64,000 bases of DNA from Sporosarcina trichiuri (GCF_030406775.1 NZ_CP129119.1:840001-904000); one strand, 5' to 3'. Shown: positions 8,374-17,431, counted from the first letter of the stretch. The notes: generated from the sequence alone by a model not told the origin. Made by a program: numbers and translations.

Positions 8374-9981
8374 TCAGTTCCCTGCAGGCTGTGCTTCTTT
8401 CCATTCCAAGTACTCATCATAGCCCATCATCTTGTCGAAAATCGTTCCGTCGTCGTTGATTTCGATGACGCGATTCGCAATTGTCTGGATGAACTGATGG
8501 TCATGGGAGGTGAAGAGCATAGCACCCTTGTACGCGATCAGGCCGTTGTTAAGCGCTTGGATGGACTCGAGGTCCAAGTGATTCGTCGGCTCGTCGAGAA
8601 GAAGGACGTTTGCATTTGTGAGCATCATCTTGGACAGCATGCAGCGGACCTTTTCGCCACCCGAGAGGACGGACGGTTTCTTGTTCACTTCTTCGCCGGA
8701 GAACAGCATACGGCCGAGGAATCCGCGCAGGAACGTCTCGGTTTCATCTTCCGGTGAATAGGGACGGAGCCACTCGACAAGTGTCTTTTCATTCCCTTTG
8801 AAGAATTCGCTGTTGTCGATCGGGAAGTATGCACGCGACGTTGTAACACCCCATTTGACACTTCCAGCGTCCGCTTCCGCTTCTTCCGCGAGAATATCGA
8901 GGAGTGCCGTCTTCGCGAGCGGGTTGCCGATCAGGACGACTTTGTCTTCCTTGTTCAACGTGAACGATGCATCTTTCAGCAATTGGACGCCATCCTGGTT
9001 CTTGGACAGGTCACGGACCATCAGCACGTCGTTGCCGATTTCACGGCCAAGCTGGAAATTGACGTATGGATAGCGGCGAGACGAAGGCTTGATGTCGTCG
9101 AGCTGGATCTTGTCGAGAGTCTTCTTCCGCGAAGTCGCTTGTTTCGACTTTGAAGCGTTGGCGCTGAACCGTGCGATGAACGCTTGCAGTTCCTTCACTT
9201 TCTCTTCCTTTTTCTTGTTCTGTTCCTGGGACAATTTCAGCGCAAGCTGGCTTGACTCGTACCAGAAGTCATAGTTACCGGCATAGATCTGGATTTTGCT
9301 GAAGTCGAGGTCCGCGATATGCGTACACACTTTGTTCAGGAAGTGACGGTCGTGGGATACGACGATGACCGTGTTTTCGAATCCGATCAGGAATTCCTCC
9401 AGCCACTGGATCGCTTTCAGATCGAGGTGGTTGGTCGGCTCATCGAGAAGCAGCACGTCAGGTTTACCGAACAGGGCCTGTGCGAGGAGCACTTTCACTT
9501 TGTCCGAACCTGTCAGTTCAGCCATTTTCATCGAGTGCATACTTTCAGGAATACCGAGGCCCTGGAGAAGGATTGCTGCTTCCGATTCAGCTTCCCAGCC
9601 GTTCAGCTCGCCGAATTCGCCTTCGAGCTCAGCTGCACGCATGCCGTCCTCGTCGGAAAAGTCCTCTTTCATGTAAATGGCGTTTTTCTCTGTCATAATG
9701 TCATACAGGCGCTTATGACCCATGATGACGGTATCCAGTACGGCTTCGTCTTCATATTGGAAGTGGTCCTGTTTCAGGACTGCAAGACGATCGTCATTAT
9801 TGAGGATGACATTGCCTGTCTGCGGCTCCAGTTCTCCTGAAAGGATTTTCAGGAATGTGGATTTGCCGGCACCGTTCGCACCGATCAGACCGTAACAGTT
9901 GCCGGGGTTGAACTGTATATTAACATCTTCGAAAAGTTTCCGGTCCCCGAACCGGAGACTGACATTACTCACTGCTAACAT
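8374..9981 (-). CDS. ABC-F family ATPase (YkpA/YbiT-like)
   Basis: A 535-residue soluble protein with two ABC domains and no membrane segments, an ABC-F member that acts on the ribosome. Domain 1 has Walker A GANGAGKST (residues 34-42), a signature of LTGSDKVKVLLAQAL and Walker B VLLLDEPTNHLD. The charged linker and second domain carry LSGGEKVRCMLSKMM and a second LLLDEPTNHLD. The second Walker A is IGNPLAKTALL, with Ala where Gly normally precedes Lys, so the second site may be weakened. The ATG at 9981 has a strong AGGAGGT site; the frame is open further upstream but that part looks unrelated. Confidence 0.92.
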   Translation of the reverse strand: MLAVSNVSLRFGDRKLFEDVNIQFNPGNCYGLIGANGAGKSTFLKILSGELEPQTGNVILNNDDRLAVLKQDHFQYEDEAVLDTVIMGHKRLYDIMTEKNAIYMKEDFSDEDGMRAAELEGEFGELNGWEAESEAAILLQGLGIPESMHSMKMAELTGSDKVKVLLAQALFGKPDVLLLDEPTNHLDLKAIQWLEEFLIGFENTVIVVSHDRHFLNKVCTHIADLDFSKIQIYAGNYDFWYESSQLALKLSQEQNKKKEEKVKELQAFIARFSANASKSKQATSRKKTLDKIQLDDIKPSSRRYPYVNFQLGREIGNDVLMVRDLSKNQDGVQLLKDASFTLNKEDKVVLIGNPLAKTALLDILAEEAEADAGSVKWGVTTSRAYFPIDNSEFFKGNEKTLVEWLRPYSPEDETETFLRGFLGRMLFSGEEVNKKPSVLSGGEKVRCMLSKMMLTNANVLLLDEPTNHLDLESIQALNNGLIAYKGAMLFTSHDHQFIQTIANRVIEINDDGTIFDKMMGYDEYLEWKEAQPAGN

Positions 9982-10105
9982 GATTGACCTCCTAAAATTC
10001 ACACTTTGCCTATTATAGCATGAATACCGGCGCCTGGGGAACCATTCAAAGTGGCATAATCCCGCTGCCGGATTTACAATGGAAACAGCCGCGTAAACTG
10101 CGCAG

Positions 10106-10360
10106 TCAGCTGCTCTGCTGCTGTCTGCCGAGTGCACGCCGGTTCTGGTAGGCTGCAAGTGTGCCGAGCTCTTTATTGATGCAATATTCCATTTGTACAT
10201 AATGTTTTCGTTCTGGCAGATAGGTCGGCTCAAGCCCCCTGATGGAGCGGATGAAATAATAGCCGTTGATCTGCCGGAAGATGACTACAGCGTCAGGAAA
10301 CAAGTCGAATATACCTTTGATCTGATACTTGCGTGTATACGACCAATGTATGATTTTCAT
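10106..10360 (-). CDS. Small hypothetical protein
   Basis: An 84-residue basic protein beginning MKIIHWSYTRKYQIKG with an aromatic-rich first half (DAVVIFRQINGYYFIRSIRG) and a polar tail. It has no signal peptide or clear membrane helix. The ATG at 10360 follows AAGGGTGG, whereas the frame opening further upstream overlaps the divergent MFS gene antisense. The family is not recognised. It lies between the ABC-F gene (same strand, 125 bp downstream) and the divergent MFS gene. Confidence 0.62.
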   Translation of the reverse strand: MKIIHWSYTRKYQIKGIFDLFPDAVVIFRQINGYYFIRSIRGLEPTYLPERKHYVQMEYCINKELGTLAAYQNRRALGRQQQSS

Positions 10361-10444
10361 GTACGCCACCCTTTCACTGGAAATTATAACCGCAGTGAGG
10401 GGCAAACGCAAGTTCGGAGGAACCTGTGAGGGAAGGGACTGCCT

Positions 10445-11641
10445 ATGGAAACCAATCAAATGACTATTAAGCAGATGTACTTGATGATTTTCGCCATTTT
10501 TGCAGTATCGCTCAATATGCGGCCGGCTGTCACATCGATCGGTCCGCTGCTCGATACGATTCGGGCCGATCTGGAACTTACGAACGCACAGGTCAGTCTG
10601 CTGACCGCCTTGCCGGTCGTCTGCATGGGGATTTTTGCATCGCTTGCGCCGGTGCTGAACCGCCGTATCGGACTGAATGCGACGATGGTGGCAATGGTGC
10701 TGCTGATCGGTGTCATGACGGCTGTCCGGGAATTCATCCCGACGTACTCTATGCTCGTCATTTCGTCCGTCGGGGCAGGTGTCGCCATCGCAGTGGCCGG
10801 TCCGCTGCTGTCCGCGATGATCAAACAGAACTTCCCGCATCGTGCGGGCGCGGTGATCGGCATCTATTCGTTCGGTCTCGGGACCGGCGCTACACTGAGT
10901 ACAGGGTTATCCGCCTACTTCTATGAAGCGACGGGTTCGTATCCGTTTGCCCTCAGCATCTGGGCGGTGCTTGCGTTCATCGGTGTCGCTGCCTGGCTGT
11001 CTTCCGCGAATGACACGGTCATGGTGAGGCAGAACGCGAAGCAGAAGACAGTTGCCGCTGCAAGCCCGGGCCGCTCCCCATGGAAGACGGGGAAAGCCTG
11101 GCTGTTCCTGCTGTTCTTCGGACTCCAGTCGGCCGCGTTCTTTTCCGTCGTCATCTGGCTGGCACCGATCGCCGTCTCGAAAGGCATGACGCTCGTACAG
11201 GCGGGAACGCTCGTCAGCATGATGACGGCAGTGCAGATCGTCCTCAATATCTCGATTCCGCTGATGATGGAAAAGTACCCCGGCAGGAAGATGTGGCTGC
11301 TGTTCATCCTGTCCGTGGGTCTGATTGCTGTCGGGCTGTTTTATACAGGCTATATCCCGCTGCTCTGGGTCGGGGCTCTGCTGATGGGCATCCCGCTTGG
11401 CGGAATGTTTCCGATCGCACTCGTGCTTCCGCTGGACGAAACGGAGAGCGCTGCGGAAACCAATTCATGGACTGCAATGATGCAGACGGGAGGATATGTG
11501 ATCGGCGGTCTGCTGCCGCTCGTCATCGGGGTCCTATATGATCTGACGGGAACCCATCAGGTGACCATCTCATTGTTTGCAGCGATGTTTGTCGGAATGA
11601 TCATTCTCGCTGTGCTGATCGGCGACAGAGCAGAGACATGA
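10445..11641 (+). CDS. CynX/NimT-type major facilitator transporter
   Basis: A 398-residue, twelve-helix inner-membrane carrier. The first helix with SLNMRPAVTSIGPLL and the following LTNAQVSLLTALPVVCMG are typical of the CynX/NimT group (cyanate or 2-nitroimidazole transport in Escherichia coli; YycB in Bacillus). Substrate here is unknown. A GAGGAAC/GAAGGGAC purine stretch precedes the ATG. It ends in a strong GC-rich terminator. No cyn genes are adjacent, so cyanate is not suggested by context. Confidence 0.88.
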   Translation: METNQMTIKQMYLMIFAIFAVSLNMRPAVTSIGPLLDTIRADLELTNAQVSLLTALPVVCMGIFASLAPVLNRRIGLNATMVAMVLLIGVMTAVREFIPTYSMLVISSVGAGVAIAVAGPLLSAMIKQNFPHRAGAVIGIYSFGLGTGATLSTGLSAYFYEATGSYPFALSIWAVLAFIGVAAWLSSANDTVMVRQNAKQKTVAAASPGRSPWKTGKAWLFLLFFGLQSAAFFSVVIWLAPIAVSKGMTLVQAGTLVSMMTAVQIVLNISIPLMMEKYPGRKMWLLFILSVGLIAVGLFYTGYIPLLWVGALLMGIPLGGMFPIALVLPLDETESAAETNSWTAMMQTGGYVIGGLLPLVIGVLYDLTGTHQVTISLFAAMFVGMIILAVLIGDRAET

Positions 11642-11649
11642 ACCCATTG

Positions 11650-11925
11650 GAAAAGGGGCGCCCGGTAATGGGGCGCCCCTTTGTTTTTTGTGTCTTGCTG
11701 ATTATCGAATCGTCAATAGTGGATGATTGTTTTCGAAATGTGATGTGTCACAACGATCATTTGCCGCGGTCGTTGTCCAGCAGGTGTTTCCTAACATAAG
11801 CAACGCAAACCCTACCTACTTTTGCGTCCTTGCGGCCCTATAGCCGCGCCAGTGTGAATACGTATTATCGGTAAACATTCCGCAGAATGCCAGAATTCAA
11901 ACAATCAACAAAACAATTGTTAACT
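11650..11925 (-). ncRNA. Candidate structured non-coding RNA, unassigned
   Basis: This 384-bp intergenic stretch holds no open frame but a consensus minus-strand promoter (11959-11931). Its transcript would start near 11925 and end at the GC-rich hairpin at 11652-11682 after about 275 nt. Five stems can be drawn: 11724-11732 with 11899-11907 (9 bp, closing), 11750-11756 with 11770-11776, 11803-11809 with 11821-11827, 11832-11836 with 11843-11847, and 11876-11880 with 11885-11889. On the minus strand the loop of the third stem reads AGTAGGTAGGG. I could not match it to 6S, SRP, tmRNA, RNase P, T-box or common riboswitches from memory. No gene follows on the minus strand, favouring a free-standing RNA. 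Confidence 0.55.
11652..11689. terminator. Bidirectional GC-rich terminator
   Basis: AAAGGGGCGCCC (11652-11663) pairs with GGGCGCCCCTTT (11671-11682) and is followed on the plus strand by GTTTTTT. On the minus strand the stem is followed by TTTT. It ends the MFS gene and would also end the minus-strand RNA candidate. Confidence 0.88.
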
Positions 11926-11930
11926 TATAA

Positions 11931-11959
11931 AGTATACCAGCTGTTCACCCTCATGTCAA
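11931..11959 (-). promoter_or_regulatory. Consensus promoter reading leftward, with no coding gene behind it
   Basis: Minus strand TTGACA (11959-11954), 17-bp spacer, TATACT (11936-11931). It points away from the patatin gene, into the structured intergenic region. Confidence 0.7.
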
Positions 11960-12025
11960 CTGATGGTCTTTTTTGTTCTATTTACTTCCTCCTGACCTTA
12001 CAGTAGAAAAAAGGGAGGAGAGAAC

Positions 12026-12952
12026 TTGGAGATAGATGGCGTATTCTCAGGCGGCGGCATGAAAGGGCTCGCACTTGTCGGAGCCTGCAAAGTATTTGAA
12101 GAGAATGGGTACACGTTCAAAAATACGGTCGGTACGAGTGCAGGAGCAATCGTTGCCGCAATGATCGCTTCCGGCTACTCGGCCAGCGAGATGGAGGACG
12201 TCCTGATGGAACAGGACTTCCCGGCTCTGCTCGATGCCCGCAAGACTTGGTTTCCCGTGCCATTCCTTAAATGGATCCAGCTGTACTGGAAGATGGGGCT
12301 GTACAAAGGGGTAGCGCTGGAGAACTGGTTCAGTGACCTGCTTGCGGAAAAAGGGGTGTACACGTTTGCAGACCTGCCGGAAGGGTCGCTGAAAATCGTC
12401 GTGTCCGATTTGACGAACGGCAAGCTGGTCATCCTGCCAGATGATCTGGAAGAGTATGGACTCCGGCCGGACTTTTTCCCGGTGGCCCGTGCGCTGCGGA
12501 TGAGTACCAGCATCCCTTTCTTTTTCGAGCCTGTCCCCCTCCATTCCTTGGCCGGCAATGCCGTCACTGTGGACGGAGGGGTGCTGAGCAACTTCCCGCT
12601 CTGGGTGTTCGGTGAAGCAGAAAAACCGCCCGCACGGCCAGTTGTCGGAATGAAGCTCACGTATGAAGCCGGACACAAAAAAGAAAAATCCATCCGGAAC
12701 GGTCTCACCCTTTACGAAGCCCTCTTTTCGACGATGAAAGACGCACATGACCAAAAGCATATTCCAAAGCATCTGGAACAGGATGTGCTGTTCATTCCGA
12801 CGGAGGGGATCTCCGCTGTACAGTTCGCCCTCTCTGATGAAGAGAAGCAGGAACTCCTCCAGTCGGGCACCCGATCTGCCGAGAAGTATCTGAAAACCGC
12901 CACGTTCACCGGCAGGCATCCTGTTCTGCGCCACAGACGGATGACTGGCTGA
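12026..12952 (+). CDS. Patatin-like phospholipase
   Basis: A 308-residue patatin-fold lipid acyl hydrolase. The oxyanion hole GGGMKGLAL is at residues 9-17, the nucleophile elbow GTSAG at 36-40 gives Ser38, and the dyad aspartate is Asp183 in VDGG. No signal peptide is seen, so it is probably cytoplasmic, acting on membrane lipids. Start is TTG at 12026, chosen because GGGAGGAG lies just upstream and the patatin motif begins within ten residues. Substrate is unknown. Confidence 0.9.
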   Translation: MEIDGVFSGGGMKGLALVGACKVFEENGYTFKNTVGTSAGAIVAAMIASGYSASEMEDVLMEQDFPALLDARKTWFPVPFLKWIQLYWKMGLYKGVALENWFSDLLAEKGVYTFADLPEGSLKIVVSDLTNGKLVILPDDLEEYGLRPDFFPVARALRMSTSIPFFFEPVPLHSLAGNAVTVDGGVLSNFPLWVFGEAEKPPARPVVGMKLTYEAGHKKEKSIRNGLTLYEALFSTMKDAHDQKHIPKHLEQDVLFIPTEGISAVQFALSDEEKQELLQSGTRSAEKYLKTATFTGRHPVLRHRRMTG

Positions 12953-13046
12953 TCAATCTCCAAAACCAATGCTAGTTCTTTCTTAACATGTGGCATAATA
13001 GTCGTGAGTATATATAACTATTCAAAACTAAAGGCGGTGTCCGGCT

Positions 13047-14615
13047 ATGAAGCGATCGATCAAACAACTGTTACTCGGAATGGCACTCCTGTCCATCATA
13101 CTTACACTCGCCAGCAGCCTGTATGCCGGATACCGGGCCGACCGGCAGACACTGAAAGACATCACCCTGGAGACCAATTCGGCATATGCCCAGAAACTTG
13201 CGAAGATTACAGAAGGCTATCTCCTGCGGACGGAACGGACGCTCGCATATTCGGCTTCGAGCCTGTCAAAGGCGGTCAGCTTTGAAAACACCGAATACTT
13301 GAACCGTGAAGCGGAACGGCTGGTGGTCCAGTCGGAATCCTTGAGCTCTGTCGTCATTACGGACGGCAGGGGCATCATCCGGGGGACATCGAAAGGTGTG
13401 GAAGGGCTGGTCGGTGAGCCTATGCAAGGGACGGATACAGTGAAATCACTGCATACTGGTCTGCCGGAGATCAGTGAGCCGTTCACTTCCAAAACGGGTC
13501 GTCTGATCGTTTTCATCAGCACCCCGATCCTTAACGCTGATGGGGAGATTGCCGGCATGGTCGGCGGCAGCATTTATCTATCGGAAGAGAATGTACTCTA
13601 TAACCTGCTTGGTCAGCATTTCTATGAGGACGGTTCGTATGTATACGTCGTCGACAGCCGGGGGATGCTCATGTACCATGTGGATCCGAGCAGGGTAGGG
13701 GAATATGTTGACAATAACAAAGTCATCGAAGAACTCAAGCGGGGGAATGAAGGCAGTATGCAGCTTGTGAACAGCCGGGACCAGAAGATGCTTGCAGGAT
13801 ATGCTGTCATCCCGCTGACAGGCTGGGGTATCGTCTCCCAGCGGCCTGCCGAAAAAGCGCTTGCTCCTGCGAATCGGATGCTGTTGGAAATGATCGTCAA
13901 AACAATTCCGCTGCTTATCCTCTCTGCTCTGCTCATTCTATATATGGCGTCCAGAATCGCAAGACCTCTGGAACGCCTTGCGGGGTATGCGGCCGATCAT
14001 AAGAATGGCACCGGTCCGCAGACTGTCGACAGCGGGGCCTGGTACCGTGAGGCGATCGAACTGGACAGGGCGCTCAATGACAGTTTCATGAATTACCGGG
14101 AACAAATGGACCATTTCATACTGGAGTCCTCGACAGATCCACTGACCGGCCTGTTCAACCGGAGGGCGCTGACTGAACAAACGCGCACCCTGACCGAGCA
14201 GAAAACGGGATTCTCGCTTATCATCCTGGATATCGACCGATTCAAACGGATCAACGACACATACGGTCACAGTGCCGGCGATGAGGTGCTGAAGTTCCTG
14301 GCCCGCAAGATGACGGAGCACACCGGGACAGCCGGCACCTGCTACCGGTATGGCGGCGAGGAGTTTGTCATCGTTCTGCCCGGCAGAACCAGCAGGGAAG
14401 CGGCCCGCTTTGCAGACCGGCTCCGGATCGATGTCTCTGCTGAGAACAGCCCTGTCGGTGAACCGATCACATTCTCCGCTGGGACAGCTCAGCTGCCGGA
14501 ACATGCCATCCACTTTTTACGTCTGATTGAAATTGCTGATGAGTGCCTGTATTACGCCAAAGAAAATGGCCGTAACCGTGTCGTCGATGCAGAGGAATTC
14601 CAACCTACAGTGTAG
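13047..14615 (+). CDS. Membrane diguanylate cyclase with extracytoplasmic sensor (dCache-GGDEF)
   Basis: A 522-residue protein. TM1 is at about residues 8-28; an extracytoplasmic region (30-275) resembles a double Cache sensor (SLSSVVITDGRGIIRGTS; YVYVVDSRGMLMYHVDPSR); TM2 is at about 282-305; then a HAMP-like stretch and a GGDEF domain (from about 370, STDPLTGLFNRR). The signature is GGEEF at 436-440, compatible with c-di-GMP synthesis from GTP. There is no RxxD inhibitory site just before it (TGTAGTCYRY precedes), so feedback inhibition is unlikely. Start ATG follows AAAGGCGGTG. An EAL protein is encoded at 42.5 kb. Confidence 0.92.
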   Translation: MKRSIKQLLLGMALLSIILTLASSLYAGYRADRQTLKDITLETNSAYAQKLAKITEGYLLRTERTLAYSASSLSKAVSFENTEYLNREAERLVVQSESLSSVVITDGRGIIRGTSKGVEGLVGEPMQGTDTVKSLHTGLPEISEPFTSKTGRLIVFISTPILNADGEIAGMVGGSIYLSEENVLYNLLGQHFYEDGSYVYVVDSRGMLMYHVDPSRVGEYVDNNKVIEELKRGNEGSMQLVNSRDQKMLAGYAVIPLTGWGIVSQRPAEKALAPANRMLLEMIVKTIPLLILSALLILYMASRIARPLERLAGYAADHKNGTGPQTVDSGAWYREAIELDRALNDSFMNYREQMDHFILESSTDPLTGLFNRRALTEQTRTLTEQKTGFSLIILDIDRFKRINDTYGHSAGDEVLKFLARKMTEHTGTAGTCYRYGGEEFVIVLPGRTSREAARFADRLRIDVSAENSPVGEPITFSAGTAQLPEHAIHFLRLIEIADECLYYAKENGRNRVVDAEEFQPTV

Positions 14616-14683
14616 GCACCCTTCCCGGAGACAGATAAAAGTGATAAACTATACAACAGCTTATAAAGAAACAGGTGTTGACT

Positions 14684-15667
14684 ATGATTGGCAGAAACGA
14701 TCCGTGCCCTTGCGGCAGCGGGAAAAAGTATAAGAAATGCTGTGAGACGAATGAACAGACGACCGTAGAAGCCGTGAAATCCGAAGAGATCGAGCGGACC
14801 CTGCAGGCGTTCTATGATGAATACCCGAAGAAAAAGGATTTCGGAGACTACCGGGAATTTGCACTCAACTGGAAACGGCCGCTCGCCTCTTCCTATAATG
14901 AAGAAATGATCGAAGCGATTGCGCTTGATGAATTCTTTTTCCATCACCGTCATGATATTTGGGCAGGCTTTGTTAAGAAACAGCTGAAGAAAGCGATCCG
15001 GCCTTCCATCATCCGGCTTCTGGAAAATTGGGGGACCCCCCTCACACTTCTTGGTCAGGTGAAGACATCGGACGCTGAGACGATCACTGTTATGGACCGA
15101 CTGAGGGAGAAAGAGGTCCTGCTTCGGAAAGAAACAGGCAAGCCCATACCGGACGGGGTCCATCTCTGGTGCTTCACGCTGCCGGAAGACAAAGAAAACG
15201 GCCGTCTTCTGGCCGTCTCGACGCTGATCTTCTTCCCGGTTGATCAGCAGCCGGTGTTCGAAGCGTTTGTCAGCAGGTTCAGAGCTCAGTCTGAGGAACC
15301 GGAAGCCTTCATGGCAGCGCAGGCTGTTTCCTTATGGGAGGCGCTCGCCGAAAATGGCTATGAAGGGGAGGAGTTCACCCATTTCGAGCAGGGTGTCCTC
15401 AGCCGGTTGGCAGCGTTCCTGGAAGAGAACGGCCGGGACAGCGGCCAGCTGCTTGACCTTGTAGAGGATTACCTGGTCGAGGAGCAGCCGAACGCACGGA
15501 AAGATGCAGCCGTCGCGGCCGGAGCGATCCGTTATGGAATGGAAAGCGGTCTGATCGAGCCTCTCGATCTCACGGTAAAAGCGATTGCCGGTTCGTTCGA
15601 GGTTTCCCCATCGTCGCTGAACCGGTATTATACCGGTCTCTCAGAATACGCTGAACGGAAAAAGTGA
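14684..15667 (+). CDS. SEC-C motif protein
   Basis: A 327-residue soluble protein starting with a SEC-C zinc-binding motif, CPCGSGKKYKKCC at residues 8-20, the same metal-binding module found at the SecA C-terminus. The remaining 300 residues are helical and not recognised. The ATG at 14684 is used because AGGTG lies at correct spacing and the motif begins immediately; a GTG three codons earlier overlaps the ribosome site. The gene ends in a strong terminator. Confidence 0.85.
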   Translation: MIGRNDPCPCGSGKKYKKCCETNEQTTVEAVKSEEIERTLQAFYDEYPKKKDFGDYREFALNWKRPLASSYNEEMIEAIALDEFFFHHRHDIWAGFVKKQLKKAIRPSIIRLLENWGTPLTLLGQVKTSDAETITVMDRLREKEVLLRKETGKPIPDGVHLWCFTLPEDKENGRLLAVSTLIFFPVDQQPVFEAFVSRFRAQSEEPEAFMAAQAVSLWEALAENGYEGEEFTHFEQGVLSRLAAFLEENGRDSGQLLDLVEDYLVEEQPNARKDAAVAAGAIRYGMESGLIEPLDLTVKAIAGSFEVSPSSLNRYYTGLSEYAERKK

Positions 15668-15674
15668 CATGAAA

Positions 15675-15717
15675 AGGCAGCGGACCGCAACTGAATTGCG
15701 GTCTGCTGCCTTTTTTT
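15675..15717. terminator. Terminator between convergent SEC-C and HAD genes
   Basis: GGCAGCGGACCGCAA (15677-15691 region) pairs with TTGCGGTCTGCTGCC (to 15710) with one G-U pair and 5-nt loop CTGAA, flanked by A residues and seven T. It probably serves both directions. Confidence 0.88.
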
Positions 15718-15744
15718 GTTTTCAGTGAAAGGATGGCTGCTTCG

Positions 15745-16446
15745 TTACCCCTTGGTGCCTGCGGCCGATTTCCCGAACGAGAATTCCCGCCAGTCTGAAA
15801 TTTCATAGGTAGGTACAGCGTCAGTCTTATTTTCAAGCTTATCCGGATTGAACCAGCATGTATCGAGGCCGGCCTGATTTCCGCCCTTGATATCCGAAGT
15901 GAGGGAATCACCGGTCATCAGTACACGGGAAGTTTCGTCCGCTCCAAGACGTTCAAGTGCCTCACGGAAGATTTCCGGCCGCGGTTTCTGATAGCCTGCT
16001 TCTTCGGACGACAGAATGACCTTGAAGCGCTCGTTCAGCGGGGAACAGGCGATACGTGCAATCTGTGCCTTTACGAAACCGTTTGTCACGATAGCAAGCG
16101 GAGCATCGCCGAGCGAGTCGAGCATATCGACCACTCCGTCGATCAGGTGCGCCTCCTCTCCGAGCATCGCCAAGTATGTCTCCGAGAATTCATCGGCATC
16201 CAGCCGAATATCAAACCGCCGGAACAATTCCCGGAACCGGCTTACCTTCAGTTCGGCCATCGTCGTCCTGCCTTCTTCAAGCTCCCGCCAGAGAACGCTG
16301 CTGATCTTGCGGTATTCCGAACGGTATGCATCGAGTCCTTCCGCAAGTCCAGCTTCCGTGAATGCCCGTTTGAACGCATTGCGCTCACTTGTTTCAAATT
16401 CAAGCAGGGTATCATCCAAATCGAATAGAAATACATCGTAATCCAT
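15745..16446 (-). CDS. HAD-family nucleotidase, YjjG/YfnB type
   Basis: A 233-residue HAD hydrolase. Motif I is DLDDT (residues 9-13, nucleophile Asp9), motif II is IVTNG, motif III is YQKPRPE and motif IV is MTGDSLTSDI. The second aspartate-rich motif I (DLDDT instead of DxDGT) and overall length match YjjG-type noncanonical pyrimidine nucleotidases, which dephosphorylate (d)UMP, dTMP and damaged nucleotides. Start ATG at 16446 follows an AGGTGATGAAGT stretch. It is convergent with the SEC-C gene. Confidence 0.88.
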   Translation of the reverse strand: MDYDVFLFDLDDTLLEFETSERNAFKRAFTEAGLAEGLDAYRSEYRKISSVLWRELEEGRTTMAELKVSRFRELFRRFDIRLDADEFSETYLAMLGEEAHLIDGVVDMLDSLGDAPLAIVTNGFVKAQIARIACSPLNERFKVILSSEEAGYQKPRPEIFREALERLGADETSRVLMTGDSLTSDIKGGNQAGLDTCWFNPDKLENKTDAVPTYEISDWREFSFGKSAAGTKG

Positions 16447-16624
16447 TTACTTCATCACCTGTCCATCTTCATGTTTTTCTGCAGTATATCATTGGGGGAA
16501 CCGACGGACAACCCATCCGGAATACTGCATGAATTTTTAGAAAACCGATCTGAATCCCGTTTAGTATTTAATGCTGAAGGGAAAGAGGAATAGGGAAGCA
16601 AACTATGAGGAGGTCGAAGCGACT

Positions 16625-17419
16625 ATGTCACTTAGTGAAGAACTTCAAACTCTGAAAGATTTCCATTGCGAGAACCGCTGTGTCCTCAGTGTCTATCTGA
16701 ACACCAACCCGGCAGACCCTGATCAGCAGAAGGGTGCTTGGAAGATCCAGCTGAAGTCCGGCTTCAAGCGGCTGGAAGAATATCTGGCTGCGGCAGATGA
16801 CAAAGCGGAAACAGAAGCATTCAAGAAAGCGAAAGACCGTGTCGTCAAGGAGATCGAGGACAACCGGAACGACTTGAAAAAAGGAGTCGTCATCTTTGCG
16901 TCAGCGGATCCTGAACTTTTTTCCGTCTATTACGTGCAAATTCCGATTGAAACGAACTTCTACTGGGAAGACCATCCCGTCATCGACGAACTTCATAATA
17001 TGCTCAGCGCTTATCCGAACTCGGGAATCGTCATGCCGAGCTTCGGCAATGTCCGTTTCCTGGATACTGCAATGGGCTACGTCGGCGATGACTTCACCTA
17101 TACATTCGACTCCGGACTCGACGTCTGGCGTGAACAGAAAGGGCTCAACCCTTCAGGAAGCCGCGGCACAGGCGGCAGCCACGTGGACGATCTGGATGAT
17201 AGATTGAAAGAGAATCTCGAGCGGTTCTACAAATCACTTGCCGGTGACATCAGTAAGATGAAAAAAGAACGGCATTGGGATGAAGTCCACATCATCGGCG
17301 AAGCGGAATATGCGCAGGCGTTCGCAGCTGCCATGCAGAAGAAGCCGGACAGCATCCAGCACAAGAATCTCAATAATTCCGGCGCGGATAAGGTGCTCCA
17401 TGAAGTGTTCGGCAAATAA
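16625..17419 (+). CDS. VLRF1/aeRF1-like release-factor-family protein
   Basis: A 264-residue soluble protein. The N-terminal MSLSEELQTLKDFHCENRCVL, the central LFSVYYVQIPIETNFYWEDHPV and the late DISKMKKERHWDEVHIIG match my memory of Bacillales proteins annotated as VLRF1-family archaeo-eukaryotic-type release factors, proposed to act on peptidyl-tRNA in ribosome rescue. A Gly-rich loop (NPSGSRGTGGSH) near residue 180 could correspond to the catalytic loop, but no GGQ is present. The ATG at 16625 follows GAGGAGGT. Function is inferred from family only. Confidence 0.72.
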   Translation: MSLSEELQTLKDFHCENRCVLSVYLNTNPADPDQQKGAWKIQLKSGFKRLEEYLAAADDKAETEAFKKAKDRVVKEIEDNRNDLKKGVVIFASADPELFSVYYVQIPIETNFYWEDHPVIDELHNMLSAYPNSGIVMPSFGNVRFLDTAMGYVGDDFTYTFDSGLDVWREQKGLNPSGSRGTGGSHVDDLDDRLKENLERFYKSLAGDISKMKKERHWDEVHIIGEAEYAQAFAAAMQKKPDSIQHKNLNNSGADKVLHEVFGK

Positions 17420-17431
17420 AAAATTCAGCAG

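Noticed and set aside
10361..10840. Upstream extension of the small minus-strand gene at 10106
   Set aside because: It runs antisense through the start of the MFS gene with His/Arg/Asp-rich sequence; a good ATG and ribosome site exist at 10360.
11650..11925. c-di-GMP (GEMM) riboswitch, because of a GGACGCAAA string near GTAGGTAGGG
   Set aside because: The order and pairing of the conserved elements do not fit the class, and no minus-strand gene follows.
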